Translations under genes and position numbers: made by a program | The notes under the pieces: generated by a model | Told to the model about the DNA's origin: nothing | What the model saw: the letters and a program-made list of their open reading frames with translations, nothing else | Database searches by the model: none | NCBI GenBank assembly: GCA_002633025.1 | Contig: NMRB01001878.1 | Coordinates: 63,475-127,474 of the forward strand | DNA length: 64,000 bases | Direction of reading: 5' to 3' | Source of the DNA: Notospermus geniculatus | Taxonomy: Eukaryota > Nemertea > Pilidiophora > Heteronemertea > Lineidae | Shown here: piece by piece, positions 53,001 to 64,000 of the stretch | How positions within the stretch are numbered: position 1 is the stretch's first letter | How the letters are laid out: every line of letters starts with the position of its first letter

Positions 53001-56000
53001 ATGGAGGAGGTCCCGGATCACAATCAACATGATCAAGAGGGAGACACTGACCATCACGTCCCTGAATCCGCCGACGAATTCAACACTTTAGTTGTTGTGG
53101 AATTTGCATCCAATGTCGACCCGGCTTGTGTCAAGTGGTTCTTATCTAAGGTTGAAAACCCACGATGCAATGATGGAGCGGAGTTGCTGGCACGTACAGC
53201 ATCGGACGAGGATGGAGAGGTGAGTGTCCCGTAGGTTTCTTACATGATTTTCATCCAAGTGCCAGTGTACTTCACTGATATCCTAAATCACCTTACTGTG
53301 AAAATTACTATGAAAATCGGTGTCAAAATGAGGTCATGTGTAAATAATACATACACGCCGTCGTGGTTGTATCATGACGTCTATGACCAAAATTCTGGTC
53401 TATTTGAAACTCATCATGATTAAATTGTATTTCAGGAAACTGTCATGCACATAAGTGCAACTGTCCATCGTCTTCTTGAAGCAGCTGAGTTGATGGAGCT
53501 TAGGAAACCATGTATTGATGGGACCCTGAGAGAATTCTCACTCGCTGAACTGGAACATTACAAAGGCTCAGGTGAGGGGACTGAGAGAACCTTCAATGAT
53601 GTGACATCTGTGTAACCAGTCCAGGGTCATATTTAGCCCCCCCCCCCCCCCACCGCAGCCACCACCATAAGACTGACAAAAAGTCTTCTTTTTCATGCAG
53701 AATTTAGGGCCATAATGGCAAAACAGTATAATTTTTCACTATACCCCAACCCTCTTTGTCCATTTCAGGCGAGCTAAGTACATTTCTAACAACAGCTGAA
53801 AAACAGCGCATCGTCTGTCACGAGCTGGAGAACATCAGGGCAACAGAAGCTGATTCTCAGTTTCCAGGACATACCAAATTTAAAAAACCTCTTTATCCTG
53901 GAGAATCCATTGGTAAATTCTAAATACTAAGTCTGTCTCACCTTTAGATGGTAGAGGGTAACTGTACGTTTTGTGTGAAAGCTGTGCATCACGCTATGGC
54001 AACTCATTGTCAACTTTAGTGTGAAGCAGAGTTTATTTGTATACGTTACCGTGTTTCACATTAAGATGTCGTCTCTCTCTTCAGTTGGCAGGATGGTACA
54101 CGATGGATTATTGGTGCAGCTTTTTCCCCTCCATGAGAAAGAAGAGCTGAATAACCTCACAAGAGAATGGTTCGGGAGTTGGAAGACCTTGTTTCATGTC
54201 AGGCAACCTGTAGGTACGCAATACATGTACATGATTACAAGATACTGCCTTCTGCTAGTTGTATCATTGAAGGGCACTTACCCATCGTAAATACTTCAGT
54301 GCTGAAGTGTATGTTACAGTTCAGTGACTCCACTCTCTATGATGATGCAGCTTTCTACAGTTTCTGATTGTTTCTTCTTTATTTTCACAGAGAAAATTCG
54401 TCTGTATTTTGGAGAGACGGTCGCGATGTACTTCGCGTTCCTCGGCCACTACACCAAGGCTCTCATCCCGCCCTCTATGATCAGCATCTTCTACATCATC
54501 TTCTCACTCGACGGCGTCTTCAAGCAGACATTTTTCTGTGTTTTCAATCTCATCTGGGTGACGCTTTTCCTGGAAATGTGGAAACGCAACAGTGCCGAAT
54601 ATGCTTACGTCTGGGGTACGCTGAATACGAAACTTACGGAGGAACCACGGGCGGCGTTTCACGGAGAAATGGGCGTCAACCTGATCACTGGGAAACCAGA
54701 ACCAAAGTACTCAAAGAAGAAACGTCTGTTGAAATTCTACGGCGTCACACTTCCTGTGATGATTTTGGGACTACTTTTTTGTTTCTTGATGATGATGGTT
54801 TATTTTTGGTCCCAAGACTACACCGACGCCGTCTACCAGAAAGATCCGTCAACAGCTAATTCAATGCTGAATCTCCTGCCAAGCATTGTGTATGCCGTCA
54901 TGATTGGCGTGGCGAATTCTGTTTATAGACCGTTGGCTGTCATGCTGAATGAATGGGGTAAGAACTAAGAGTGTCTCGGATTATTGTGGTGGAATTCCAG
55001 TCTATTGCTCTTACCATTAAAGAATAAAGTGTCAATTTCTTTCCATTTTGAATGATCTCATTGAAAATCAAAATTATTTCAGAAAATCATCGCCTTCAGT
55101 CATCTTTTGACAATCATTTGATCGTCAAACTTCTCTTGGTGAGTATCAGAAGACATTTTTATTCTGAAAATATCTCATATTGGACTGATCCGGTCAATAT
55201 CGAGGCCAGAGTGTGGGAAACACGTGGTGATGGGGTACAGCTTTTCATTTCATGTTAAATCTGTTTCGTTTCAGTTCTATTCTGCCAACTGTTTCATGTC
55301 GCTGTTTTGGATCGCGTTTGTTCGACAGAACATGGAGGAACTCAGAATGGTAATGTACTTGATCTGATATCTCATCTTAATAAACAGTGGAACCTCTATT
55401 AAGCACATCCTCAGGACTGACAAATGCTGTCCGATTTTGGACTGAACTTGATTTTTACCACCGTCTCTTTTCCAGACTTTAATGACCCTGTTGATCATCC
55501 AACAGTTAATCGGTCAGGTCAGGGAGTCCTTGATCCCCTTCTTAACAATCAAATATGGGGAGGAACTTAAGAAGACTGTCCAGGCTGGCTTCAAGGGGAT
55601 CAAGAGATTGAACCCTGTGACCCTTGGCCAGAAACTCCTGAGCCCTGAAACAGGTCATCAGGCTGACATTGAGAGGAAAATGGCCCCTTCTGAGGTGAGT
55701 CTAACAAACCCTTATGCTTAACTCTGTGAGTGTTTACCTTATCATAATGTGCCTGACGTGGTTTGTTTATTTTCAGGGTGTTTTAGACGAGTACCTTGAG
55801 ATTTTCCTCCAGTTCGGCTACGTTTTTCTCTTCTCCTCGGTCTTCCCCTCGGCCGCCATCTGGGCGTTCATCAACAACATGATGGAGATCAGAACAGACG
55901 CACTCAAGATCTGTAAACTCTTCCAGCGTCCGTTCTCTAAACCTGCATGTGGCATCGGGGCGTGGCAGGTGAGATACAGAGTCTCTTGTCAATTTCTAGG

Positions 56001-57719
56001 ATGTGGGCCAGGCACTTCCAAGCTATGTGTGAGCCATTCCCCTGGGCAGTCTTGCCTGGACACCCATAGCCTACTTAGGGTGTACCTGGTCCGTTCAGTG
56101 CCTGACAAACCTGCCCTTTCACGCAACACTCTAGATATGCCTGGGCGTGGTGACTCTGTCCTCCTCAAGATTTATTTTCAGCAGCAAAAGGCTTATAATC
56201 ACAAGGGAAGATGCACATCCCTTTCTTTTATTTCCAGCTCGCGTTTGAATTGATGGGGGTTCTTGCTGTCATCACAAACTGTGCCTTGCTTGGTTTGTCT
56301 CCGTTCGTCCAAGCTTTAGTTCCGTCGGTCGGTCCAGTCAAACTAGTCCTTATTCTCGTGGCTGTCGAGGTGAGAATCGTGTTTTTTTCTCTAAATCCGG
56401 CAAAAATGCAAGAATCGAGTTCCAAGTGCAGCATTTCAACATTGGACCCTTCTGGGATTGATAGATACTTAATTCTCCATGATTGACTTGCTATAATTGA
56501 CCATTCTGTCACCCTCTGATCATCTGACCTTCTCATAAATTGCAGCACGTCGTGATGTTCTTCAAATCGACCCTCGACTTTCTGATCCCAGACGTCCCAA
56601 AGTGGGTCCAGATCGCCCTCGCCAGGCAGGAGTACCAGTCAAAACAGGCGTGGAGGAAACAGGTATACGTTAACACCAAAACTGGCTACAAAACTGGCTT
56701 ATGCATGAACATTTACTCACTGTATACCATCTGTCAGTCATGACATGTTGTCAAACTTTTATTTTCGTTACTGCTGAATAATTCTTTTCATTACAATTCT
56801 CAACATTTTTGCTTTTCGTCCATTCTGCCCTCCCGGTCTGCCCTCCAGTTGTAAAAAGCAGTATCTCCACTTGTGATCAGTCAGGTGATGATCAATTGAA
56901 GGAACAGCTCTACCTCGTACCACCAAGTACAATGTAGTGTATAATCTGGCTCTTACTTCAATGAACCATGCTCCCACTGTTTTTCACTATGGAAATACTA
57001 CCATTTGGAGTATTGGACAGCATGTCTTTTCATTTCAATCCTGTTCCATTTTCTGCTAACAAGTCAATGTATGTGCTCCACCTGCTTTTCACCTACACTT
57101 GCAACTAAAGTCAATTTTTCGTTACATTTTCTTAATTTCTGTACCTAACTAGCTATGTGTCACAGGCAGAGGCGATACTTCATCATTCCTGCATTATGCT
57201 TGTTTTTATCAGCATCATACTCATTTGAGATCGCAAACGTCAGCTTATAATCAGAATGCCAGATTGGAGTTGCATGTTGATACAGTTCATACGCTCTATT
57301 CCCTTACTAATTCTTGCTGCTACCTTTTGCATCCCAGACATTCCAGTGTTTTAGAGAGAAGTCTTTGACAGGAGAAGCTGTGTTTAACGTAGAAAATGAT
57401 ATCATGTCTTCCGAAATCCCTAGTCATCTGAAAATGACGTGATTTTTTTAGGTATGCCAATCTCTTGTTCATTTGTTCCTGTAACCTATCATGTTTTGTT
57501 CTGCTAGTTTCATTATCCTCCCTTTTGCTAACTTGTCATAAATAGTATTTTTGATGAACCTCTGTTTGCACTTGGAGGAATTATACTGACAGTATAATTC
57601 CTCCAAGGTTTGCAGATGATGAACTAATTAGCATAAATCGACATACATTTCAGAAATCAGAAGAGTTGAGGAAACTGCTCCAAACAAGACAGTTCAAGAA
57701 AACAAAAACGGACATGTAA
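53001..57719 (+). CDS. ANO10: Anoctamin-10 (TMEM16K) family protein
   Basis: Intracellular TMEM16 family; mammalian ANO10 is an ER/endosomal calcium-regulated lipid scramblase. Twelve exons in phase: 53001-53219, 53436-53571, 53769-53912, 54085-54213, 54391-54957, 55083-55138, 55275-55349, 55476-55694, 55777-55968, 56238-56369, 56546-56662, 57654-57719, giving 683 residues (human 660). Order of features: cytoplasmic N-terminal domain, then the multi-pass region starting in exon 5 (YFGETVAMYFAFLGHYTKAL), EPRAAFHGEMGVN, NLLPSIVYAVMIGVAN, LEIFLQFGYVFLFSSVFP, AFELMGVLAVITNCALLG and a basic C-terminus (FKKTKTDM). Start chosen for the first in-frame Met with a good context (ACCATGG). No frame damage. 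The 5' half is duplicated at 31231. Confidence 0.93.
57571..57607. repeat. Perfect 18-bp-arm hairpin in last ANO10 intron
   Basis: CTTGGAGGAATTATACTG, one base, then its exact complement. It lies 46 bp before the last coding exon. Confidence 0.85.
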
Positions 57720-58611
57720 ACATTGAGGTGGAAGTTCTTCTCTTGGCTATTTAATCCCACATCTGCTGTAGCTTTAACGTTTTTAATGCAGCAGTGGAGA
57801 CCCGGGTTGGGTTTTAGGTTGTAGGCCTAGAAACCATTCTTGATCCTGCCACATGTTGATTGGGAGCTGAAACTTTTGGGCAGGGCCTAACTGTCTTGAG
57901 CTTTGGGAGGTAATCATACTAATGGGTCATTTTTAACAAAGTTTTGTAACTTTTTGTAGCAGAGGGAGAATTCTTTTGGCGGGTTTATTGGTTGGCTCCA
58001 AGTGATTTTGGTGAGGAGTTTGCAAAACATTTATTTCTATAATTCATTCTATCTAGTCGACTATAACTAATCATATCATATTGGGAAGGAGGTAGATGTA
58101 GATGGGCCTGGTAATAAGAAACATATGTTCCACCATAACTTACGGGCTCTCGGACTGGTGCAGTGGATACATTAGCCCCTGTCACCTCTCCACGCCTCCA
58201 GCTGCCTCATACTGTATAGTCATTCACCCTATACTGTCTAGAGAGCAAATAATTCATATTTTGGGCTGAGCTCAAGATTGAGTAATCTTTTATATGTCCA
58301 GTATATGTTTTCATAAGTGTTTTGGAATCAAACTTTTCCCATCATATTTGGGTATCCAAGTTCATATTTATTCATGCCTAACACATACATGTACTTCCCA
58401 TGTTTAGAGTCAACTTATCCCACTTCAGAAAACATTTCTGGACAAGTTTATATTTGTGAAAATCATTTGATAGAAGATGTATTGTACCACCCGGTAAATG
58501 TGTTGATGTATTGTGAAGCATAGGCCTAGTTGGAATGATAGTATTGTATTCTGCTCAGCAAGAAAACAATCACATGTTTTTCATATTTTATACTCGAATA
58601 TAAGACTTATG

Positions 58612-58751
58612 CAGTATGACATCAGGATAATCCAGTCTTCCAATCCATAGTTTTATCCAGTATGACATCAGGATAATCCAGTCTTCCAATCCATAGTTTT
58701 ATCCAGTATGACATCAGGATAATCCAGTCTTCCAATTCATCTAGTTTTATG
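58612..58751 (+). repeat. 46-bp tandem repeat, three units
   Basis: CAGTATGACATCAGGATAAT-containing unit repeated at 58612, 58658 and 58704 with one or two changes in the last unit. Confidence 0.9.
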
Positions 58752-59215
58752 CCTGTAAATGTTGGGCCTTGTGAAGAATTTTAGGGGAGTTGAAAAAGAT
58801 TTAATGTAGTTCATTTAATATTTATTCAGGTGTGAAATGCAGCAGGCAGGTTTCGTTCGATATTGCATAACATTTGCATCCTACAGTTGTTATTGAAAGT
58901 TACGAAGTATTGTCAACTATGCTACCCAACTAATAGTTAAAGGCAGTGTCTCGGCTCAAGATCAGGGGGGCATGTTCAATAGGTATATTGGCCTTACACT
59001 ACATACTGCGTACTTAGTAATACAAAATAGAGCTATTACTAAAACTAACCATCCTCCCACTGATCTTGAGTAGTACGTAACAGTGGATCATTTTATAGAA
59101 ATAGTGATTGTTCCAGTTTATTATTAACAGTTTGATTAAGACTTTGATAATGTTATTTATGCATGTTTTTTTCGAACAAATACAAAGAGTTAAAGCTGAA
59201 TTTATTACGCTAATG

Positions 59216-59556
59216 TTATGGTAATAGCTACAGATAGTAATTTTATGGTAATAGGGCGTAGCTGCAGATAAGTTTATGGTAACAGCTACAGCTAGGTCTA
59301 CGTTAATAGCTGGAGCTAAAATCATGGTAAAAGTTGCAGCTGATGTTAAAGTAACAGCCAGGTAAGTTTATGTTGAGGGCTTCAGCTAATTTTATGGCAA
59401 CAACTACAGCTAATGTTAGGGTAAAAGCTACCACTAATGCTATGGCAGCTACAGCTTATTTCATGGTGACTGCTAGAGCTGAGTTTATGGTAAAAGCTAA
59501 AGCTTATGGTAGTTTATGATGGCTACAGCTAATTTTACAGTAACAGCTACAGCTGT
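59216..59556 (+). repeat. Degenerate ~24-bp tandem array
   Basis: About 13 diverged units of TTATGGTAATAGCTACAGCT + AATT type, with internal length changes. An old minisatellite. Confidence 0.7.
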
Positions 59557-59916
59557 TTTTTGCAAACTATCTGAATCTCAGTATTATATTGCTGGTGGTG
59601 TTCTAAACTTCATTATGCTGCAGTCTTAGAAGGGCTTTCAGGGATTTTATTCACAATGTATCCACAGAACTCACCGACTCAAAATGTTCGAAATTTTTTC
59701 TCTGTTGTCAATTTCGTCTAGTCTTGCCGATTTACTGAACTGATAATCCTCAGACTTTGTTGTCAAAATAATTTTCTTTTTTTTCAACCCGTTATGCCTC
59801 ACAAACTGTGATAGCAGACAAAATGTTCAGTTTATTGTAATCAACACCATTTATTTTGTGAACTCAGTGAGATGGTGTTCTGTTGTGAACAGTTGTGTTA
59901 AAGCTGTTGAGATTTA

Positions 59917-60047
59917 ATGGGCCGATTTCACAAAGGGTGTTTAGGACTTAGACGCGTGTAACTTCGTCAAATGCATGGTGGAACTGCGTGCATTTAGTGA
60001 AGTTACACGCGTCTAAGTCTTAAACACCCTTTGTGAAATCGGCCCAA
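59917..60047. mobile_element. 131-bp palindromic MITE
   Basis: TTGGGCCGATTTCACAAAGG arms (left TGGGCCGATTTCAC, right GTGAAATCGGCCCA) with GACTTAGACGCGTGTAACTT mirrored inside; loop around GCATGGTGGAACTGCG. Confidence 0.8.
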
Positions 60048-60334
60048 TATATTGTAAACCTAAACTTTTGTCAGTAATTATTTCAATGATTCTCTAGACG
60101 GACCCATGTATGGAATTACAGGGTTCAGTAACAGAACAACTGCCTTGATTCATTCAATTCAGTTTATTTTTTCAAAGGCTTCAACAAGATTATAAATACC
60201 GGTAGCAGTTTACAAAATACTCACAAGACGAAATGTGGAGTGTCAATCGTCGTCGTTTCTTAAAACAGAAAACATACTGTCAGTTTTAGTCTTCAAGAAA
60301 AAGTGTAGGTGCTGAAGGCATTAGCGGGTCAGAT

Positions 60335-61528
60335 TAAAGCTGACAGGTCAGATATACTCTCCGACTTGTGTGCAAAAATTTTTACGCTCAACTTCGGCAG
60401 ACCACGAGGCTGCCGAAGTCGAGCGTTCGGTAATGTTCGTAATGTGCACTAAGCTTCCTACCTTGAAACACCCACTACACCCTGCGCATACCAACTACGT
60501 CATCATTCACTCGCCTGATCACCGGAAGTGAAGGATCGAGGGCTCTCTGATAGTCCAACACCAGGAACTTCAAAATAGAAGAAGGAAAATTTCCCCGCGA
60601 ATTACAGATAATCACCGCCGTGGCAATAATAGCATATCGCATCGAATCCAAACACATTGAATGAACAAAATATCCGATTAGTTATCAATGACCGCGGATG
60701 CTATTCAAAAATAAGTACAAAGATTGGTGTATCAAGAGAATGCATTAGAGTCGCCTTGTCTGCGTCTGCACTGAGGTCGCCATTACCGCGCATATGCAAT
60801 GCCACATACACCTAGGCCTTCCAGTGGGTTACCTAACATGTGGAATGTAAGGAATTTGGTTGTCCAAAAGCGTAACAGCTATTATTCAGGCCTATTGACT
60901 AGGCCATTGTCATTGAATGAATGGCTTGACAGTATGGTTTACAGGCTATCTCCTTTGAATGACAGAACTCCTAATACCCCTTTCGGTTCTCCATAGGCCC
61001 TAGTGTCACGCGATTACAACTTTGGGCGAGGCCAATCAGTACATAGGCCTACATGCATGAATTCATGGCGAACACCTCCATTGAAGAGGCGTTGGAGCGG
61101 GCGTGGTTGGACCCGCTAATATCAAGACCGTAGCTGATATTTATTTTGAGGACAACTCCCGTATTTGCATATGTGTTCTCGAATTGCCATGTTACGTACT
61201 ACCAGTGGCAGTCGGAGTTAGTTTTCGTTTGGACTTTCTGCATTTTTGACGCAGATTGCGTGCGATTTTTTTGGATACGTACACTGTATATTTGGAGCCT
61301 ACCTACTGTCCATGCAGAGCCCTCGATCCTTCACTTCCGGTTGTCAGGCGAGTGAATGATGACGTAGTTGGTATGCGAAGGGTGTAATGGGTGTTTCAAG
61401 GTAGGAAGCTTAGTGTACATTACGAACATTACCGAACCCTCGACTTCGGCAGCCTCGTGGTCTGCCGAAGTTGAGCGTAAAATTTTTTGCATACAAGTCG
61501 GAGAGTATATCTGACCTGTCAGCTTTAA
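60335..61528. mobile_element. 1.2-kb element with ~220-bp terminal inverted repeats
   Basis: 60335-60555 and 61313-61528 are inverted copies with few differences (TAAAGCTGACAGGTCAGATA, CTTCGGCAGACCACGAGG, TCACTTCCGG). The middle has no transposase-like frame. Non-autonomous element or foldback. Confidence 0.75.
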
Positions 61529-61905
61529 GGTGTTGTACCATTTATATTTTTTGCTCTGCAGCATGTTGGGAATGTTGCTTAATATTTTTCAAAATAAAAA
61601 CAATTAACACTACACAGTTAGCCTTGTTTTTAATGAATCGCCATACCACATATCATTACCCCCTGTCTCTCCAGAAAGCTGTCCATGGTAGGCCTTCCCG
61701 AATAGCAGCTCAAACAGCACATCATTTGATCCTTTCTGACCAGTCCACAGTTCAAACTTGAACCAGCTGCCTCTCAGACCTGAGTCCAATGCTCCTAGCA
61801 CTTGCCATCGTGCTCCAACACACGTTTCAGATGAATGGAATGCATTTTATGCTCAGCACATTTCATCACATAATCACAGCCAAAATGTCAAAATCATATT
61901 CCACC

Positions 61906-64000
61906 TCATAATTTTAATCGTTTGATGTCTTCATTCCTAAAGTCATTTCTGAAAAAATGATGAGAAGATAGAGTCATATGTGAAACAACAGAAGTAATTA
62001 TGAATACAAAAGATATCCACAACAATCCCGCTCACCTCAATGCTAACACCTGTCGCACTTCAGCCGGAGTAAGCCTCCAGGTCAGAGGGCCTGAATTAGG
62101 ACCCCAATAATCCAAGATCTCTGTGACTCGTTCAAGATTTAGTATCGTTGCCATCTGCGTCAGTCTGGCGAATTTGTCCCTGATTGTCCACGTCGTGACG
62201 GACGTCAGATACCCCACCAATGAACGTAGCTCTTTGTCGAATTGTAAACCACCGAGCTGGAATTTGAAAACAATATGTAGTGAGACAGGAGAGAGGCAAA
62301 TTGCCTGTGAAAGTGGTGCAGTGGAAACATCGGAGCTTGTCACTGCTGAGGTTCCAGGTTCGATTCCCAGGCGGTCCAACTCTTCAGGTGACAGAGCAGG
62401 CAGTCCAGTTTTCGTCTGCCTGTACATTCGTTTGCCCAATGTCGTCTATAGAGCTAACAATGCTGATGCTCAGCACTCAATTCAACAATGAATTTTAAAC
62501 AAGAAACAGGATAACAGTTCTCACTTACTCTATTGAACACCGTTTTGAAAACAGCCTTCTCCAGTCTTGTTGTAATCTCATTAGAAATATAGCTGACCAA
62601 TACATCGTAGTTGGCAGTGTTGACAGAGTTCTGAAGAAGAAACAATTTGAAACGCCTCTGAGAACACATTCCAGAACTGGCCAGAAGTTTACTTGTCACA
62701 GATCAACCAACAAGAATTGAGAATACTCACTGAGCTGGAACTTATTCCAAAGTTTTCACCTTAAAACAGTTAGTAGAGTTAGTAGAGCTGCTACTGGGTC
62801 TGAGCATACAGAAATGTCAACAAAATATCGAGGTCAGGCTGTCCAGGTGCCATGTAGGCTTTTCAGTAGTAACAACTTTTCAACAAAAAGGAGGGTTAGA
62901 AATGTGTAGCTCGTTACCTTAAAAGTCATCAGCAAGTTGTCCAGATTGACGATGAAGTTTTGAACCCATGGGTCATTCGCTTCATAGTTTGAGAAATCTT
63001 CCTGGAGAATGAAATAAGATCAGAATTCTCACAACAAATTTGTTCATTCAAATTTCAATGTTGATCTCACGCAACTGCATAGTACAATATTCATTATATA
63101 GTACCGGCCTGAATCTAGGGGGTCAGTTGACAAAAACAAACAATTCTTCTGCTTGGCCTTACTTCTGATATGTTATGACTAGTGGAAGTGAAGGCATCCA
63201 CCCATGGTTTAATCCGAGGTTTTATGGCGCTATTCGTCAGCTGTTCAAAACCAAAGTTCAGAATATCCTTCAGTTTGTTGGAGATCATTCCAAGATCACT
63301 GAGGCAACTCTGAAAGTAAACAAGGAGAGGTTAACCCTAACCTATCTGGGAAACTCAAGAAGCAGCTCATTCAGCACTTAAAACTTTCAGACCCGATGAG
63401 AGCACAAAGTGGCGACCTGAGTGGGAATCAAACCCACAGCTCCTCGCTCATGAATCCAACAGAAGAAACACATTTGGCTTGAATGCTTCTTTACAAGGTA
63501 AAAGTGAAATACACACCATCGCTGTGATACTTACAGACAGCTTGGCCTTGCCTTGTTCATTCACCCCACTGTAGAGTTTGCTAATTTCCCCCTGTAATGG
63601 AAATATCGATGAAAATTAAATTGTGATGGTTCATGGGGAAGAGCGCTGGAGACACAGATTTACAGACTTGAGAGAACACTGCTCCCCTCCAGCTCCACCA
63701 TGTTACTGCGTCCTAAGATCAGCCAGCCATAGCTGAATTCACAGAAATGGTACAGAAAAACGTCATACTGGTCTGCTCTCACCGACACAACACTGGGGCA
63801 TAGATCAGGCAGCCAAAACTGAATCTTGATATTCCTAATTATTCACCTCCAAATTCATCTTCAATGTCTGTATGTATTCCGACGTGACCTCTGCATTATT
63901 CAAGGTCACGAGAAATGTTGCTTTAGCCTTCTCCGTGTCGGAACTCTGGGTCTGTAGTTTTCCCTGCTGTATGCTGGACTGGACGAGGTTGTACGCCTGA
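61906..64000 (-). CDS. COG4: Conserved oligomeric Golgi complex subunit 4, C-terminal part
   Basis: Subunit of the COG tether that guides retrograde intra-Golgi vesicles. Seven minus-strand exons in phase: 63847-64000 (continues right), 63535-63591, 63163-63309, 62918-63001, 62529-62630, 62036-62256, 61906-61948, about 269 codons. Seen in order: [51 protein letters not shown], then the highly conserved [29 protein letters not shown] and EVRQVLALR, ending [11 protein letters not shown]. This C-terminal block is nearly invariant in animals. Frame intact. Convergent with ANO10. A tRNA-derived SINE sits in the second-last of these introns. Confidence 0.95.
62283..62460 (+). repeat. tRNA-derived SINE in COG4 intron
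   Basis: GTGGTGCAGTGGAAACATC (A-box-like), then CAGGTTCGATTCCCAGG (B-box), followed by the CCCAATGTCGTCTA-type tail seen in other SINE-like pieces of the window. Opposite in orientation to COG4. Confidence 0.6.
63405..63470 (-). repeat. Possible tRNA-like or SINE relic
   Basis: Minus strand has TGGGTTTGATTCCCACTC, a B-box-like sequence, with GCGAGGAGC before it. No full cloverleaf could be drawn, so a tRNA gene is not claimed. Confidence 0.25.

Larger units (their letters stand above)
57720..61905. other. Intergenic between convergent ANO10 and COG4
   Basis: No exon recognised. Contains the ANO10 3' UTR, a SINE-like piece at about 58135-58260 (GGTGCAGTGGATACATTAGC), two tandem arrays and two inverted-repeat elements, listed separately. 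The short minus frame at 61610-61801 lies in probable COG4 3' UTR. Confidence 0.5.

Overview
This is animal nuclear DNA. Genes are split into short exons with GT-AG introns, the families are animal ones (HPGD, COG4, anoctamin-10, gamma-glutamylcyclotransferase, M14 carboxypeptidase, Ig receptors), and introns are packed with short palindromic transposons. Many TAGGCCTA-type palindromes and the transposon style suggest a highly polymorphic marine invertebrate, perhaps a lancelet, hemichordate or echinoderm; the species cannot be fixed from the sequence.

Layout. 0.5-2.3 kb: 3' exons of an M14 carboxypeptidase (+). 3.1-6.0 kb: complete HPGD-like short-chain dehydrogenase (-), divergent from 6.8-17.3 kb: a two-thioredoxin-domain ER protein ending in HDEL (+). 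The large intron of that gene holds two divergent intronless ORFs: a 402-residue protein with YSPGSP repeats resembling the RNA polymerase II CTD (-), and a 535-residue low-complexity protein (+). 17.9-48.4 kb: a repetitive cluster of three gene types: small HYD1-type ADP-ribosyltransferase-like genes (+, two copies and a fragment), two-Ig-domain membrane receptors with an IL-1-receptor-like juxtamembrane stretch (+, three copies), and gamma-glutamylcyclotransferase genes (-, two complete and one remnant). 31.2-32.9 kb: the first 4.5 coding exons of an anoctamin-10 gene, cut at a single N. 53.0-57.7 kb: a complete anoctamin-10 gene whose 5' half is nearly identical to that piece. 61.9-64.0 kb: C-terminal exons of COG4 (-), convergent with anoctamin-10.

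Assembly. The order ART, Ig receptor, GGCT, ANO10 occurs twice (17.7-32.9 kb and 39.6-57.7 kb). ANO10 introns match closely and differ mainly by clean transposon insertions. The first copy stops mid-exon at a lone N (32933), after which an Ig gene starts without its first exon. The simplest reading is two haplotypes placed end to end, on top of a real tandem duplication of the ART/Ig/GGCT module. A recent segmental duplication is the alternative.

Function. The conserved genes have housekeeping roles: prostaglandin oxidation, ER folding, Golgi tethering, lipid scrambling, gamma-glutamyl peptide turnover. The most interesting part is the 17.9-48.4 kb module, where a toxin-type ADP-ribosyltransferase family and membrane Ig receptors sit together, vary in copy number and are heavily remodelled by transposons, as expected of an immune or stress locus. 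That role is inference.
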